Of a stretch of DNA of 64,000 bases, positions 11,075 through 22,300 are shown piece after piece. The stretch's first letter is position 1; each line of letters opens with the position of its first letter. The position numbers and the translations under genes were made by a program. The notes under the pieces were generated by a model. It did not search any database. It had not been told where the DNA came from and was given only the letters and a program-made list of their open reading frames with translations. The DNA comes from Ampelocalamus luodianensis (Eukaryota; Streptophyta; Magnoliopsida; Poales; Poaceae), in contig CM070624.1 in the NCBI GenBank assembly GCA_036346255.1, positions 15,470,626 through 15,534,625 of the forward strand, in the 5' to 3' direction.

Positions 11075-13120
11075 AATCTGCATCTGTTTAAATTCTTTGG
11101 TTTTAAGTAGCAATAATATGTAGCAGTTTAATTATGAGATCATTGGATATATGTCACTCCAATTGTCCTAACTTTGAAAAATGGCACCGCAAACACATGG
11201 CTTTGAAAAATGTCACTCCAATCATGTAATACTATTAAAAATGCCATTATGATCAATACCTCCTCATTTTACATGACTACGCACAACGTATTTGCTTCTG
11301 TATTTTCTATGCCCCTAATATATTCAGCTTTACTTGTATTCCCTACCTGCATGTATATGTATTGAATATAATACTTAGAGATAATAACTATGGGTTGTAT
11401 AGTTATTTTCAGTATCTTCTTAGTCTACATGCAAGGAAGAATACACCCTATATTTTTTGACATGGGGTATTTTATATCGGGCAGTGCTTTCTGTGCTCTA
11501 AGACTAAATTTCACATGATAGTCGTCAACGCGTAGCTGCATCGCTGTTTCCGTCTCCATGCGCCCCTATGGAGCGATCCTCCGGGAGAGCTGCTGAAGAA
11601 GAGGCTAATGCTGCTGCTGGGCGGAGGGATGAGACGTGCGGTCCATGCTGAGCTTTTGCCGCTTCTCAAGCGCCAATACTCTGCTATGAATCTAAGGCAC
11701 AATCAAAAAAATCAAGAAGAATGCGTCTTGGAAATTAGAATAAGATCACATTGGGCTTGATAGTTCAGAAATTATATTTTTAAAATTTCCTTTCGGGGGG
11801 AGGCTGTTCGCCGCTGCTTCGATGGGAGACTGTTCGAGTTCATTGCCCAGCAAAGGAAGGAAGCACATGAGAAGCAGCAGTAGACTGCTGTGATGTCATC
11901 CCGGGACGTACTTGTGTATGACCTCATGTATGTCTTAAGAAATAATAAGGGAAATAAAGTTCGGGAGATCAAGATCTCGCATTTAATAATAAAAAAATAG
12001 ATTGAAGGTGTGCTTTTGAAATTGATATATCAACATTCTGTAACCACTAATATTGTGAAAATCCCTGTTCGCGTCCTAACAGTGCATATGTGGGAGTTGT
12101 GGTGGCCTTATGCTCTGCATTTTTATTTTAGAGAGAAGACATTTTTTAGAAAGATTCTTCCATTTATATTAATATCTATGTATACTCAACTTTTACATTA
12201 AAGATTTCAACATGTCGCCGTCAAGTCCTTGAGTCGATGAATATACTGGATTTCTTTATCTTCCTTGTCGCAGAATCCGGATCTTTGCAATGACATCATG
12301 AGTGCCCATGGTCACAGCAGCTGGAAGTAGTAGATCGTTGATGATCTCCATTAGTGTGTAGCAGTTTTGTTCATAGAAAGAAAATCAAATGAGATTTATT
12401 TGTATCCAACTCGACTCGGTGTCGATCTCCGGCGTAGGCATCGCCATCGTCGTTCAAGTGAGTTGATATGACAAAACCCATCACAAGTGCAAAAAAAATC
12501 TGATTAAGAACTCAGAAGAAAAACAAATTCGAACAATTCGAACTAAAAAACAGAAAACTAAAGGAAAAAATTAGTTAAGAAAGAACGCCGGATAAGACGG
12601 GCCTCGATGGTGGACCGATGGAGTTGCAGCCGGCGGCAGCAATCCGTTGCTCTCCCTTGCGGCTAGGGTTCCTGTTACGAGTGCATTCAGGTATCTTGAG
12701 AAAGAAGACTAGACTGACTAGTGCTATGCTAATCTGAATATCTCTGATCACAAGGAAGTGAGGAACTTCGTGGGAGTGTCTATACAACATGCGACTGTTT
12801 TTTTTTTTAAATCAATCACTTTTTGAGCCATTAGATGGAGATCTAATGCTCCAGATATCACCCCCACCCCTATATCCCTAACCCAATCTCACTTCCCACT
12901 CTCTCTCCCTCTCTCTCACCAATCACATAGCACTAAAATTGAAAGATGTATAGCAGTTCTCAAAAAGAAATTCTAGTTGGGTGTTAGCTGCACCGTACCC
13001 GGTTGGTCAGTTGGGTGGTTTCACTTTTCTTTTCTTTTTTTTCGAAACAGAGGGCAAAAACGCTCATGTCCCAATTTTATTAAGGAGCTGCTAGCCCACG
13101 GTATAGCAGGTTCATGCGAT
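11075..13120. other. intergenic, no gene recognised
   Basis: This stretch begins with the transporter's 3' UTR (AATAAT near 11110). The rest is AT-rich. Short open frames at 11511-11702 (-), 11772-11972 (-) and 12575-12790 (-) show no recognisable domain. 12890-12920 is a short CT-rich microsatellite-like tract. Nothing here supports a gene. Confidence 0.5.
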
Positions 13121-13123
13121 TTC

Positions 13124-13806
13124 GTGAAGTTTTAATTACTTAAAAGTTCTAGATTTCGAGTTTGAAGTTTCGATTAGATTTCAACATGTTTCAGATTTTT
13201 TAAAGTTTCCAGAAGATTCCAAAAAAAAATTCAAACCCCAAGTTTCAAAAGTTTCAAACCCCAAGTTTCAGATTTAAGTAAGTTTTTGTGTTTTGTTCTT
13301 CCCCATATCTGCAACTTGCAAAAGGTTATATGAAGTTTCAAGAAGCCTCGTGAAAATTTTAAAAAGTTTAAGGTATAAGTGAGTTTCGCGTATTTCTAGA
13401 TGTTTTTAGAAGATTTCAACAAAGTTTTAAGCCCAAGTTTCAACAAGTTTTAGATTTTAGAACTAAAGTTTCAACAAGTTCCATGAAGTTTCAAGAAGTT
13501 TCGTGAAAACATTTTAAAAGTTTAAGGTTCAGTGAGTTTTGCGTATTTCTAAAAGTTTTCAGAAGATTCTAAGAAAATTTCAAGCCCAAGTTTCATATTT
13601 TAAAACTCAAGTTTCAACAAATTTTAGATAAAAGAATTTCAGATTTTGGAATTCAAATTCCAACAAATTTTAGACAAAATAGTTTCAAGAAGTTTCAGCA
13701 AGTTTTAACATGTTTCAAGAAACTTTAACAAGTTTCAGATTTTAGAACTAAGTTTTAACAAGTTTCAGACAAAAAAATCAAGAAGTTTCAACAAATTTCA
13801 TCAAAA
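13124..13806. repeat. low-complexity tract of AAGTTTC / CAAGTTTCAAC words
   Basis: For nearly 700 bp the sequence is built from variants of an approximately 10-base word, AAGTTTCAAC, in one orientation, alternating with 'GATTTTAGAA'. Unit spacing is irregular (about 10-25 bp), so it is a degraded tandem array and not a clean satellite. Similar words recur at 49830-49950. It has no coding content. Confidence 0.7.
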
Positions 13807-14400
13807 ATCAAACAAGAGAAAAAAAAAACCCGACGTGCTCACCTGCGACCACGCGACCGCTCATCACCACAGCTTCGCCCTTGCCAGGACGTCGCAGCCA
13901 TTGGCCTTCTCGCCTACCACCGAGCTCGCCCGTGGCTCCGTGCTCACCGGGCTGTTGTGGCCACTCACCTCCCCACACATCGCCGCGTGCACCTCCGGTA
14001 GTCGCTTCCACTCGCCTCACTCCGACCGAGCCCGCTTGCCGCCACTCCCCATCGTGCCATACAGTGGCGTCCCACATGCTTGCGACCACACGAGGCGTGG
14101 AGTACTAGCTCACCATCGCTCGAGGACTGGCCCACTTGTAGACGCGGTCTCCACCGCTAAATTGGTTTCCTCCACGCACATTGCAGGCTTGGAGTAGACA
14201 GAAAAACTTGTAAGCGTCAAATTTGCAGGTTGAGCCACGAGAGGAGGGAGATGGCTATCAGGCAACTTGAACTTGTCAGTGGCGATCTAGTAGCCACTGG
14301 ACACCAATGCTCTGCTAATTTGGTGGTTTTTCTGAGATGGATTGGGAAAGCTTCTCGTCACAGGAAGCTTTGCGAGTGACGGCTGCGTGTGTTAGACGCG
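13807..14400. other. GC-rich non-coding stretch
   Basis: Composition changes abruptly from AT-rich to GC-rich near 13830. Both strands have overlapping open frames (13835-14197 +, 13808-14089 -), but neither translation shows a recognisable domain and both are low in complexity (Ser/Pro/His or Gly/Arg rich). This pattern is common in element cargo or decayed LTRs. No function is assigned. Confidence 0.35.
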
Positions 14401-14599
14401 GTCAAGCTTTATGATTTGTGCATCAGAAGTTAGATCAAACGGTGTCCATCTATCCCGTTGGTAAGAGGAAAAACGTTATACCATGTAATAGTTTTATTTT
14501 TTTATTAATGGTACATGATCAGCAGGTTATGGTGTTTGCAGTCAATTCAGGTAGCGATTACATCACAATAACCAAGTACATAATCACGACATCCATCCA

Positions 14600-14877
14600 G
14601 CCCTCGACATCAAACATTTATTCCATCTTATTACATTTTTCATTTTCTCTGATTAATGCGCTAAAGCAGCTCCCCTGATTCAGACCTTCGCGTTGCATTG
14701 CTTCAGGATGCTCTCAGTCTTCTCCCCAATGTTTCACCTACATGGCAGTCGCATTGGCTCCTGCACCTTGTTCTCCAATAACCAGATAAAGTGACCCATC
14801 TCTAGCAGTTTCGTATCCAGGAAAAGCAATCTCCAGCTCCTTACACTTACAGTTTTCACGATTCTCCTCCAAATAAC
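14600..14877 (-). pseudogene. orphan 3'-terminal exon plus UTR of an unrecognised gene
   Basis: On the minus strand a good acceptor (ATATGCAG, AG at 14879-14878) opens a 140-bp exon, 14877-14738. It reads YLEENRENC, then a basic/acidic stretch, and ends in GAGANATAM and a stop. About 120 bp downstream is AATAAA (14622-14617), so the arrangement looks like a real gene end. The upstream exons are not found: a Tourist-like MITE lies at 14906-15195 and nothing coding follows. I do not recognise the family. It is either a truncated gene or a captured fragment. Confidence 0.35.
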
Positions 14878-14905
14878 CTGCATATTAAGCCAATTCAAAA
14901 ATTAA

Positions 14906-15195
14906 GGATTGTCTGGTTTGCTACCTTGCAAACCAAACTAAATATTGGTAACGCTAATGAAAACTGGCTGTTGTTTGGTTTGCTACCAAAATTTAGAAAT
15001 GCCTACGAAAATTTGGTAATGATAATGAAATCCAATGTTACACGCGGGCAATCTGAGGGTGAGAAAATTGTTCACCAAAATTTGGCTTGGTCATGATCCA
15101 AACAACACTCTTTTTGCTAATATTTGGTTTTGTCCAGATTTTGGCTATGGTAAAATTTTGATTTAGCTCATTTTGGCCATTAACAAAACAACCCC
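14906..15195. mobile_element. Tourist-like MITE (290 bp)
   Basis: TAA flanks both sides (14903-14905 and 15196-15198), the target duplication expected of PIF/Harbinger elements. The ends GGATTGTCTGGTTTG and, inverted, GGGGTTGTTTTGTTAA are imperfect inverted repeats. Internal words GGTTTGCTACC and AAAATTTGG are repeated. It is non-coding and inserted just upstream of the orphan exon. Confidence 0.55.
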
Positions 15196-16286
15196 TAAAA
15201 CCCACGGTCTTACCATTATTTTGTAGTCTTTTGTCTTTGTTGCTGTTGCCGATTCTGGGATCTGTGTTACGGGTTAGCATGGGGGACACTAGATAGTTGC
15301 CTTGGGCGACCTCCTTCCGCCTGATCTAGTGGTGGATGCACTAGCGGAACAACCTCCGGGGCAAGCCGGGGGCGGCTGCCTTGGGTCTCCCGGGCCGGGT
15401 GGACCCCCTGGCGCATATTCTTCGCTAGGCGGCTAATGAAAGTTAGTTCGATAGGCTAATTAGTATTATACACGCACATGCTACCATTGTTAGCAACATA
15501 CATTCTGCTTCAGTACTCTAAAATAATTAGTAGCACAATAGGAACAAAGCACAAGGATATGAGACAAATGATGAGCTGCGGCCGCAGGGAGTCACGAAAA
15601 GAAGGATCCTCCAGCCATTATTGGCACCACGAGGGCGTAGGCGCACAGCCGCTGCGCCGTAGTCCCCGCGCGGTGCCGCGTTGACCGTGGGTCGAGACAC
15701 ACTGAGTGCAAGCTACAGCTGGCCCGGTTGCAACCCAAGCCAAATCCCTAATAAAATGCAGATGCACTAGTAACAATTCCTCATTCCTCCAGCTCAAGGC
15801 TCCAGTTCCAGCGGCGGGGGATGCGGCGCGGACGAGCACTGAGGCGTAGCGCGGGGACAGTGAAGCGTCGATTAGTCGACTACCGAGGCTCGGTGCAGGG
15901 GCTGCGGCGCAGGAGAGCGCTGAGGCCCAACGCGAGCGGAGGTTGGGGCCCGGCGCGGGCGGAGGCTGAGACTCAGCGTGATGCGGTGAGACTCCGAGCC
16001 AGCACAGCAGCTCAGCCCTCGTCTTGGATCTTCAAAATTCCTAATTCCGCCACTAGATCCAAAATTTCTGAATCCGCCACTAGATTCAAAATTCGAAACC
16101 GCTGAGGCGGCCTCCATCCTCTTCCCCTTCCTCCATAGTCCAAAGCCTCTCCCTCATCCCCCATTACCCTCCGCCATTGGCAATTTCTTCACAATCTGTG
16201 CGAAGGTTGCTCTAGTTCCTCCTCGTCCCAAAATTTCTCTCGCAAAACTGATTCGCTTTGGCTTAGTCCCAAATTGATCTGATCTC
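15196..16286. other. intergenic, no gene recognised
   Basis: This is mixed GC-rich and AT-rich sequence. Around 16030-16100 a unit of about 28 bp ('GAATCCGCCACTAGATTCAAAATT') occurs twice in tandem. Open frames at 15618-15839 (-), 15821-16105 (+) and 15872-16117 (-) overlap each other in a GC-rich patch and show no domain. Nothing supports a gene. Confidence 0.4.
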
Positions 16287-16530
16287 CTAACTGGAAAAGC
16301 AGCTTGCCCTCAAGCTGCCGTTATATGTATAATTTGTCTGATACCTAAAGTACAACATACAAGGGCAAGATATCCCAATCATCACCAAAGTATATTGATC
16401 CCTCCGTGTTGTCAAACACTCAGTAATTGATCTGAACATGCTATCCTCCCCTTGTCCAAAGGGATGCTTGGTCTGAAGGTTGATTAGAAAAAGCATCAAA
16501 ACCATTTTGCACAAGTGATGTTCCAGAGCC
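16287..16530 (-). repeat. left arm of a long inverted repeat (partner 30395-30656)
   Basis: Read on the minus strand this segment matches 30395-30656 almost base for base, from GGCTCTGGAACATCAC to CTTGAGGGCAAGC. The main difference is a stretch of about 26 bp present only in the right copy. The two copies therefore face each other across the broken RRM-like gene and the nested gypsy element. They could be terminal repeats of an older host element, or a rearranged piece of its 3' end. Confidence 0.75.
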
Positions 16531-16668
16531 TTGTTCTTCAGCGATTCTGATTTCAATCGGTAAATCCAAGGGACGGAAGCGATTCCAAACCAAGGCTCGA
16601 TTGATTTGGAGGCGCAGGAAGCAACGGGTTGATCCAATCGACTACTGCATCGAGTTGGTCAATCACCA

Positions 16669-16779
16669 TGGATCCAATAGAGAAGGAGAAGTGTGAAGCC
16701 TTCTTGGTGAGGTTTGAGGCGAAGTGTGATGAGCTAGCTGCTGCTCTGCGCCGCGTCGTCAGTTCGCCTTCGCCTTCCT
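16669..16779 (+). pseudogene. N-terminal part of a repeat-associated gene, split by a gypsy element
   Basis: ATG at 16669 opens MDPIEKEKCEAFLVRFEAKC followed by a Ser/Pro-rich stretch, and is cut at 16779 by the LTR of the gypsy insertion. The continuation lies at 28224 onwards, after the duplicated TTCCT. The product is unrecognised from this part alone. Because the downstream half is out of frame and carries stops, the gene was probably already decayed, or decayed after the insertion. Confidence 0.5.
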
Positions 16780-19469
16780 TGTCGGACCCGGATTTTCTAA
16801 TCCGAATCCTCTATGAAAACGCCGTGCTATTCCCTGGATCAGTAGATAGCACTCACAGGCAATGCTGAATCATTCATACATGGCGTGAACTAAAGTATCA
16901 TTATTACAATTAACAGAGTGACATAGACCACGTCGGGTCGAGTTTTACAACAAAATGATCGTGCCAAATTGATTACAATACGAACACCGAATGCGATAGC
17001 GGAAGCAAAGGGTAGAGCTCATCTCTTCACGAACAAGCGATCGGGCAACTCGTACGATCGATATTACCCAAGGACCCGGATAATATCGGTTGTACGCAAG
17101 TACCAACGAGTCAACTTAGACTGCGTCGAGGCCTAGCCTCAGATCCTAGACTACTCTTCATCGTTTCCTTGTCCATCATCTTCGGTTCCTCGTAGTAAGC
17201 ATAGTCTCCTCCATCGCGTCATCCAAGGGTTTGGGGAGAGCGAGGATGAGCACAACTACGTGCTCATGAGCCAATACACAATGCAATGATATACATGCAA
17301 GGCTTACAAGGATGGCTCGGTTCTTTTATTTGCGAAAGCAATACTTTTAAATATCATAAGTACAAATTCCTAGCACTTAGCATTTTTAACAAATTTCATT
17401 TTAGTTAAAGAGAGAAATTGTGCAATATTTGTATCCGCAGAGGTTACCTCCACCTTCATGCTTATTTTGATTGTGGTTACATCCACCACTAAACGACACT
17501 GGGTACAAAGACCCAGGAATAACCAATCTCAGGGCTAGGTGAGCCCGCCAAAATTTTCATACCACCCACAAAGGAAATTTTTAAATAGAACTAACTCAAG
17601 TTAAGTTCTCATGTCCGCCTTTGACCGTAGGCACGACTGTTTAAACAGTTTATAACTCTGCAGAGATTGTACACTTTACCCACAAGAGACAATTAACTCG
17701 TTGCCCTACACGATTCCGTAGTCGTGTAGTCGAGAGGTTGTCACAATAACTTTTCTAAATATCTCGTCCTTTCCATCATCTCACCCATATGGGGTTACGC
17801 CCATACGTTGCGCGGGATGTCCACCTCAGCGACTGGCGTAGCGTGGCTACACCTCAGCGACTGGCGAACTTCACCCTTGACTCGGTGTCCCATCCAAGCC
17901 CGACATACCCAGAGCTTGTGCCCCTTTGTCCCTCCAAAGGAGGTGACTTTGTGATTTGATAAATGTACTAAGCCAAGTCGCAGCTTGTTGCGGACTTGTG
18001 GTCGTACTTGTTATACACAGAGGTCGTGACAAGATTAAGTCCTTAGGGTTGTGCGGACGGCTCAACCACATTCCCGCCATTCTCGTGCTCCATCCGCACT
18101 CCACCATCTTACCATCCGCCTGCACGGGTATTAGCGATTTAGGGTTTTGAGATGTAAAATACAACAATTCAACCATCTCGATTATTTACCCTAATGACCG
18201 CCCAAATCATTTTATGTTTGAAAAGATGATGATTAGGACATTTTAATGTCCCTGTATTTAACAAGGCTAGCATGTCGCTTAAGTACAACCTATAGCTAGT
18301 ATTACCATATAGTTACTAGGGTGACAATGGAATTGGGGGATTCAAGTTGTCAAGGGTGGCATAATAATTAGTTAATCATCAAGTGGGTATTTAACTACCT
18401 TATGCTTTAACATATGTTTGATTAAGGAACTAAAGCATGCGATTTGCTATTTTAAAATAATATAATTTACATAAAATGTAGGCTCAATATGATCAAAGTA
18501 TTGACTCGCCTTGGTTGTAGGGGAGAGAGTCCGAGTAGTCTTGTCCATGATCGACGTGGAGGTCTCCGGCGTCTCCGAAATCTACGCGGGCGAAGTACCG
18601 GAAAAATAAACGACAAGCAACAAGAGCAATTAAATACACAAGAGTACACAAATGAACTCCAAATTGAACAAGACCTATGCCATTAGCAAGATCTTGATTT
18701 TAGAAATTTTTAGAAATTAATTTCATAATTTTTGGAGCTAAAATGGGGAAGATATTAATATTTAAAGACTCACTTTTAAATTAAAATGGAAAAAGGAAAA
18801 GAAATCGATGTAAAAGAAAACGCAATTTGGCCCACAGCTTGAACGGCCCGCCCACTACTGAGAGCTGCATGCATGGAAGGAGGCCCACGGCGCGAGGCGC
18901 CCAGAGGGGAAAGAAGGAGGCGGCAGGGGTGCTTGCCCTAGGAGGCGAGAGGGCGCGGAGGAAGGGGAGCACGAGGCGCGGCGGCGCGAGGGGAGAGAGA
19001 AGTGGCGGCGGCGGCGCGCGCGCGGGAGGAGGAAGATGAGGGCGGCGACGACCGGAGGGGGAAGAGGAGGTCGGGCGCGGCGGCGGGGCTCACGAGCGGC
19101 GGCGACGGTGACACCGGAGGAGGACGGCGACGACAACGACGACGGCGACAGGAGGTAAGGCCTCGGCTCCTTCTCTTTTCTTCTTTCTTCTTCTTCTCGG
19201 GGGGGAAGGATTGGGGGAGGAGGGGAGTGGAAGGGGAGGGCGCCGGGGCTAGGGCTTTTAAAGCCGACGCGAGGAGAGAGGGGGGGTCCGGCGAGCGGCG
19301 CGGTTCGGGCGCGAGCGTGCGCACGGAGGGCATGATGGCGGCTCGACGGCGTGCGTGCGAGGACGGCGTGACGGAACAAACCGAGGGGGGGTCCGGGCCG
19401 GCGAGGGGGAACGAAGGGGGCCCCGGCGAGGGTTGACCCGGGAAGGGGGGGAAAAAAAGGGGCATCACA
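16780..19469 (-). repeat. 3' LTR of the gypsy element
   Basis: It is 2690 bp and pairs with 25519-28223. The two copies are nearly identical over long runs, for example about 17280-17870. They differ by many 1-10 bp indels in other parts, notably 16780-17270 and the GC-rich 18830-19230. The GC-rich part holds long open frames on both strands (18855-19481 -, 19002-19436 +) rich in Pro/Ser/Arg or Gly/Arg; these are compositional and not genes. Confidence 0.93.
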
Positions 19470-19482
19470 AATCCTACCCACC
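19470..19482 (-). promoter_or_regulatory. polypurine tract
   Basis: On the minus strand GGTGGGTAGGATT lies directly between the stop codon of the integrase frame (TAA, 19485-19483) and the 3' LTR. Position and purine richness fit the second-strand primer of an LTR retrotransposon. Confidence 0.75.
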
Positions 19483-20646
19483 TTAAACGGAATCTCGACC
19501 CCGAGATTCGGGCTGCTCCGAGAACAGGGACGGGAAATCTAGCTTAAGTTGATCTTCTCGCTCCCAGGTGGCTTCTTTGGCTGAGTGATGGCTCCACTGA
19601 ACCTTGCAAAGGCGGATGACTTGACGTCTCGTCTGCTTCTCGACGACGTCGAGGATCTTGATCGGGTGCTCTGGATAAGTCAAATCCTTATCAAGTGCGA
19701 TGGCTTCGACAGGAGTCTGCTCTTCGGGTATTCTGAGACATTTCTTTAGTTGAGAGACATGAAACACGTTGTGGACGTCTGACAAACTTTCAGGTAGCTC
19801 TAGCTGATAGGCAACTTCCCCACGCTTAGCGGTGATCGGAAACGGGCCTATGTATCTTGGTGCGAGCTTGCCTTTAACTTTGAATCTTCGGGTTCCACGA
19901 AGTGGCGATACCTTGAGATACACAACATCTCCAACTTCGAAGGTTAAGTCTCTTCGACGGTTGTCAGCATAACTCTTCTGTCTAGACTGAGCTGCTTGAA
20001 GGCGATCTCTGATTAGTCGAACTTTCTCTTCAGCTTGCTTGAGAGTATCCGGTCCGAAGACATATCCCTCACCTGATTCTGACCAATGCAGAGGAGTTCT
20101 GCATTTTCTTCCATAGAGTGCTTCAAATGGGGACATTTTCAAACTTGACTGATAACTATTATTGTATGCAAACTCGGCATACGGTAGACATTTTTCCCAG
20201 TCTACGGTAAACTCCAAAGCACAAGCTCGAAGCATGTCTTCTAGGATTTGATTTGTTCTTTCCGTCTGACCATCGGTCTGCGGATGATAAGTGTCTTTGA
20301 AGGTAAGGTGTGTTCCAAGGGCATCATGCAAACTAGCCCAGAAATGCGAGGTAAATTGAGAACCTCGATCGGAGACTATTCTCTTGGGTACTCCATGTAA
20401 ACACACGATACGGGCCATGTATAACTCGGCTAACTTGTCTCCCTTGTAAGTTGTCTTCACAGGGATGAAGTGGGCGACTTTAGTCAATCTGTCAACTATA
20501 ACCCATACGGAGTCACATCCGGACTTAGTCCGAGGTAGACCGATAATGAAATCCATTCGATTTCTTCCCATTTCCACCGAGGATCTGTAAGGGTTGTAGC
20601 AATCCGCCGGTCTTTGATGTTCACCTTGATTCACGACATACATCAC
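19483..20646 (-). CDS. gypsy integrase core with GPY/F region and chromodomain-like tail
   Basis: A 387-codon open stretch. The catalytic Asp-Asp-Glu set is visible: MDFIIGLP, then SDRGSQF about 55 residues later, then TERTNQILED. The GPY/F-type segment (KLAPRYIGPFPI ... HVSQLKKCL) follows. The C-terminus (HPIKILDVVEKQTRR ... WEREDQL) resembles the chromodomain-like tail of plant chromoviruses. The enzyme inserts element cDNA; the tail may direct it to heterochromatin (family knowledge). The apparent ATG is internal; the natural polyprotein continues from the zinc-finger frame upstream, which is shifted. Confidence 0.9.
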   Translation of the reverse strand: MMYVVNQGEHQRPADCYNPYRSSVEMGRNRMDFIIGLPRTKSGCDSVWVIVDRLTKVAHFIPVKTTYKGDKLAELYMARIVCLHGVPKRIVSDRGSQFTSHFWASLHDALGTHLTFKDTYHPQTDGQTERTNQILEDMLRACALEFTVDWEKCLPYAEFAYNNSYQSSLKMSPFEALYGRKCRTPLHWSESGEGYVFGPDTLKQAEEKVRLIRDRLQAAQSRQKSYADNRRRDLTFEVGDVVYLKVSPLRGTRRFKVKGKLAPRYIGPFPITAKRGEVAYQLELPESLSDVHNVFHVSQLKKCLRIPEEQTPVEAIALDKDLTYPEHPIKILDVVEKQTRRQVIRLCKVQWSHHSAKEATWEREDQLKLDFPSLFSEQPESRGRDSV

Positions 20647-20869
20647 AACAAGCTACATACTCAATGATATCTCTTTTCATTCGTGGCCACCAATACAAAA
20701 TCTTCATGTCTTGGTACATCTTGGTGCCGCTGGAGTGCGAGTGTGTAAGCGAATCGTGAGCTTCCTTTAAAATCGATCTTTGAGTTCCTTCGGTGGGGAA
20801 CAAAGAGACGTTTCCCATACCATAGGACTCCTGCGATCTTCGACATCTTAGGGGCCTTTCCTTTGCCAT
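20621..20869 (-). pseudogene. gypsy integrase N-terminal HHCC zinc-binding domain
   Basis: The frame contains KEAHDSLTHSHSSGTKMYQD and, further on, CCDVCRE, which is the H-H-C-C pattern of retroviral-type integrase zinc-binding domains. It overlaps the integrase core frame by a few codons in another frame. The polyprotein has therefore suffered a small indel near 20630-20646. Confidence 0.8.
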
Positions 20870-21705
20870 GAGATGCTTGAATCTCTGGACTCGGATGCCC
20901 TTCTTGAGCGGTCTTGATTCGCTCTTCTAGAGTTGGATACGCTTCTATTGTGGCTAGTGTGCCTTGCTCTATTAACTCAAGGTTGAGGGCTTCAAATTCC
21001 TTGCAGAGCTCAGATTGATGTTCTTGAATCATGACATTACTGCAGTAGGATTTACGGCTTAATGCATCAAGAACTACATTAGCCTTTCCAGATGATAATG
21101 GACATCCAAGTTGTAATCCTTTATTAACTCTAACCATCTTCTTTGTCGGAGGTTGAGGTCCGATTGGGTGAAAATGTACTTGAGACTCTTGTGGTGCATG
21201 TAGATATTACAATGATTTCCAATCAAGTAATGTCGCCAAATTTTTAAGGCATGCACTCTGCGCTAACTCCAAATCATGAGTTGGATAGTTGTCTTCGTGA
21301 GGACGGAGTTGTCTTGAAGCATAAGCTACAACTTTTCCTCCTTGCATGAGCACACAACCAAGACCTTGGCGCGATGCATCACAATAGACTTCAAGTCTTG
21401 ATGTATATCCGCAGATTAATACCGCGAAGTTAACTTCTTCTTCAATTCCTCAAAACTCTTTTCACAAGCTTCATTCAATCATACTTCTTTTCCTTTTTAA
21501 GCGGATGGGTCATCGGTTTGGAAAGCTTAGAGAATCCTTCAATGAAGCGTCAGAGTACCCGCCAAACCGAGAAAACTACGCACTACATCACCGATGTGGG
21601 TTGTTTCCATTCCATTACAAATGCTACTTTGGATGGATCAATGCGATTCCTCCAATGGATACAATGTGTCCGAGAAACCGATTTCATGAAGCCAAAATTC
21701 ACATT
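20661..21705 (-). pseudogene. gypsy RNase H and connecting region, frameshifted
   Basis: Pieces of the expected region occur in different frames. DPSKV and EWKQP sit just after the RT (about 21640-21600). A stretch ending SKPMTHPLKKEK lies near 21490, a CVLMQGGKVVAYASRQL-like piece near 21330, MHALKIWRHYLIGN at 21256-21215, and the RNase H end DALSRKSYC at about 21070-21040. Frame changes and stops between them show an inactive copy. RNase H would remove RNA from the RNA/DNA hybrid in replication. Confidence 0.75.
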
Positions 21706-21708
21706 TCT

Positions 21709-22287
21709 TCACTTGGCATAAAGATGATTCTCTTTAAGCTTTTCTAAGACCAATTGCAAGTGTTCAGAATGTTCTTCATCGGTCTTTGAATAGATCAAGA
21801 TGTCGTCTATGAACACGACAACAAACTTGTCTAAGTATTCCATGAATACTTTGTTCATGAGGTTCATGAAGTAGGCTGGCGCGTTGGTCAAGCCAAACGG
21901 CATGACGGTGAACTCATACAGGCCATACCGGGTGGTAAAAGCCGTCTTAGGAATATCCTCATTCCTGATCTTAAGCTGATGGTATCCTGACCTCAGGTCT
22001 ATCTTGGAGAAAACTGATGCTCCTGTCAATTGATCGAACAGGTCATCGATGCGAGGTAAGGGATACTTGTTCTTGATGGTCACATCATTGAGTGCTCTGT
22101 AGTCCACACATAATCTGGCGGTGCCATCTTTCTTCTTCACAAAGAGAACTGGCGAACCCCAGGGAGAAGAACTAGGTCTAATGAAACCTTTGTCTTGCAA
22201 GTCTTCAATTTGTGTCTTAAGTTCTTCAAGTTCGTCAGCGGCCATTCTGTATGGTCTCTTAGCAATTGGGGATGTCCTCGGCTTCAA
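21709..22287 (-). CDS. gypsy reverse transcriptase
   Basis: A clean 192-codon stretch. In order: KPRTSPIAKRPYRM, GFIRPSSSPWGSPVLFVKKK, RLCVDYRALN, KIDLRSGYHQ, FGLTNAPAYFM and the catalytic FIDDILIYS (here with F in place of the usual Y/F-x-D-D first residue; both Asp present). This is the polymerase that copies element RNA. The frame stops at NHLYAK, where family members continue into a KCEFWL motif. That motif is present a few bases on in another frame, so a one-base loss is likely there. Confidence 0.92.
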   Translation of the reverse strand: MKPRTSPIAKRPYRMAADELEELKTQIEDLQDKGFIRPSSSPWGSPVLFVKKKDGTARLCVDYRALNDVTIKNKYPLPRIDDLFDQLTGASVFSKIDLRSGYHQLKIRNEDIPKTAFTTRYGLYEFTVMPFGLTNAPAYFMNLMNKVFMEYLDKFVVVFIDDILIYSKTDEEHSEHLQLVLEKLKENHLYAK

Positions 22288-22300
22288 GTTGATGACAAAC

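Noticed and set aside
18855..19481. Long minus-strand open frames in the GC-rich part of the LTR
   Set aside because: Both strands are open at once, the translations are Pro/Ser/Arg- or Gly/Arg-rich, and the same frames recur in the other LTR with indels. This is composition and not a gene.
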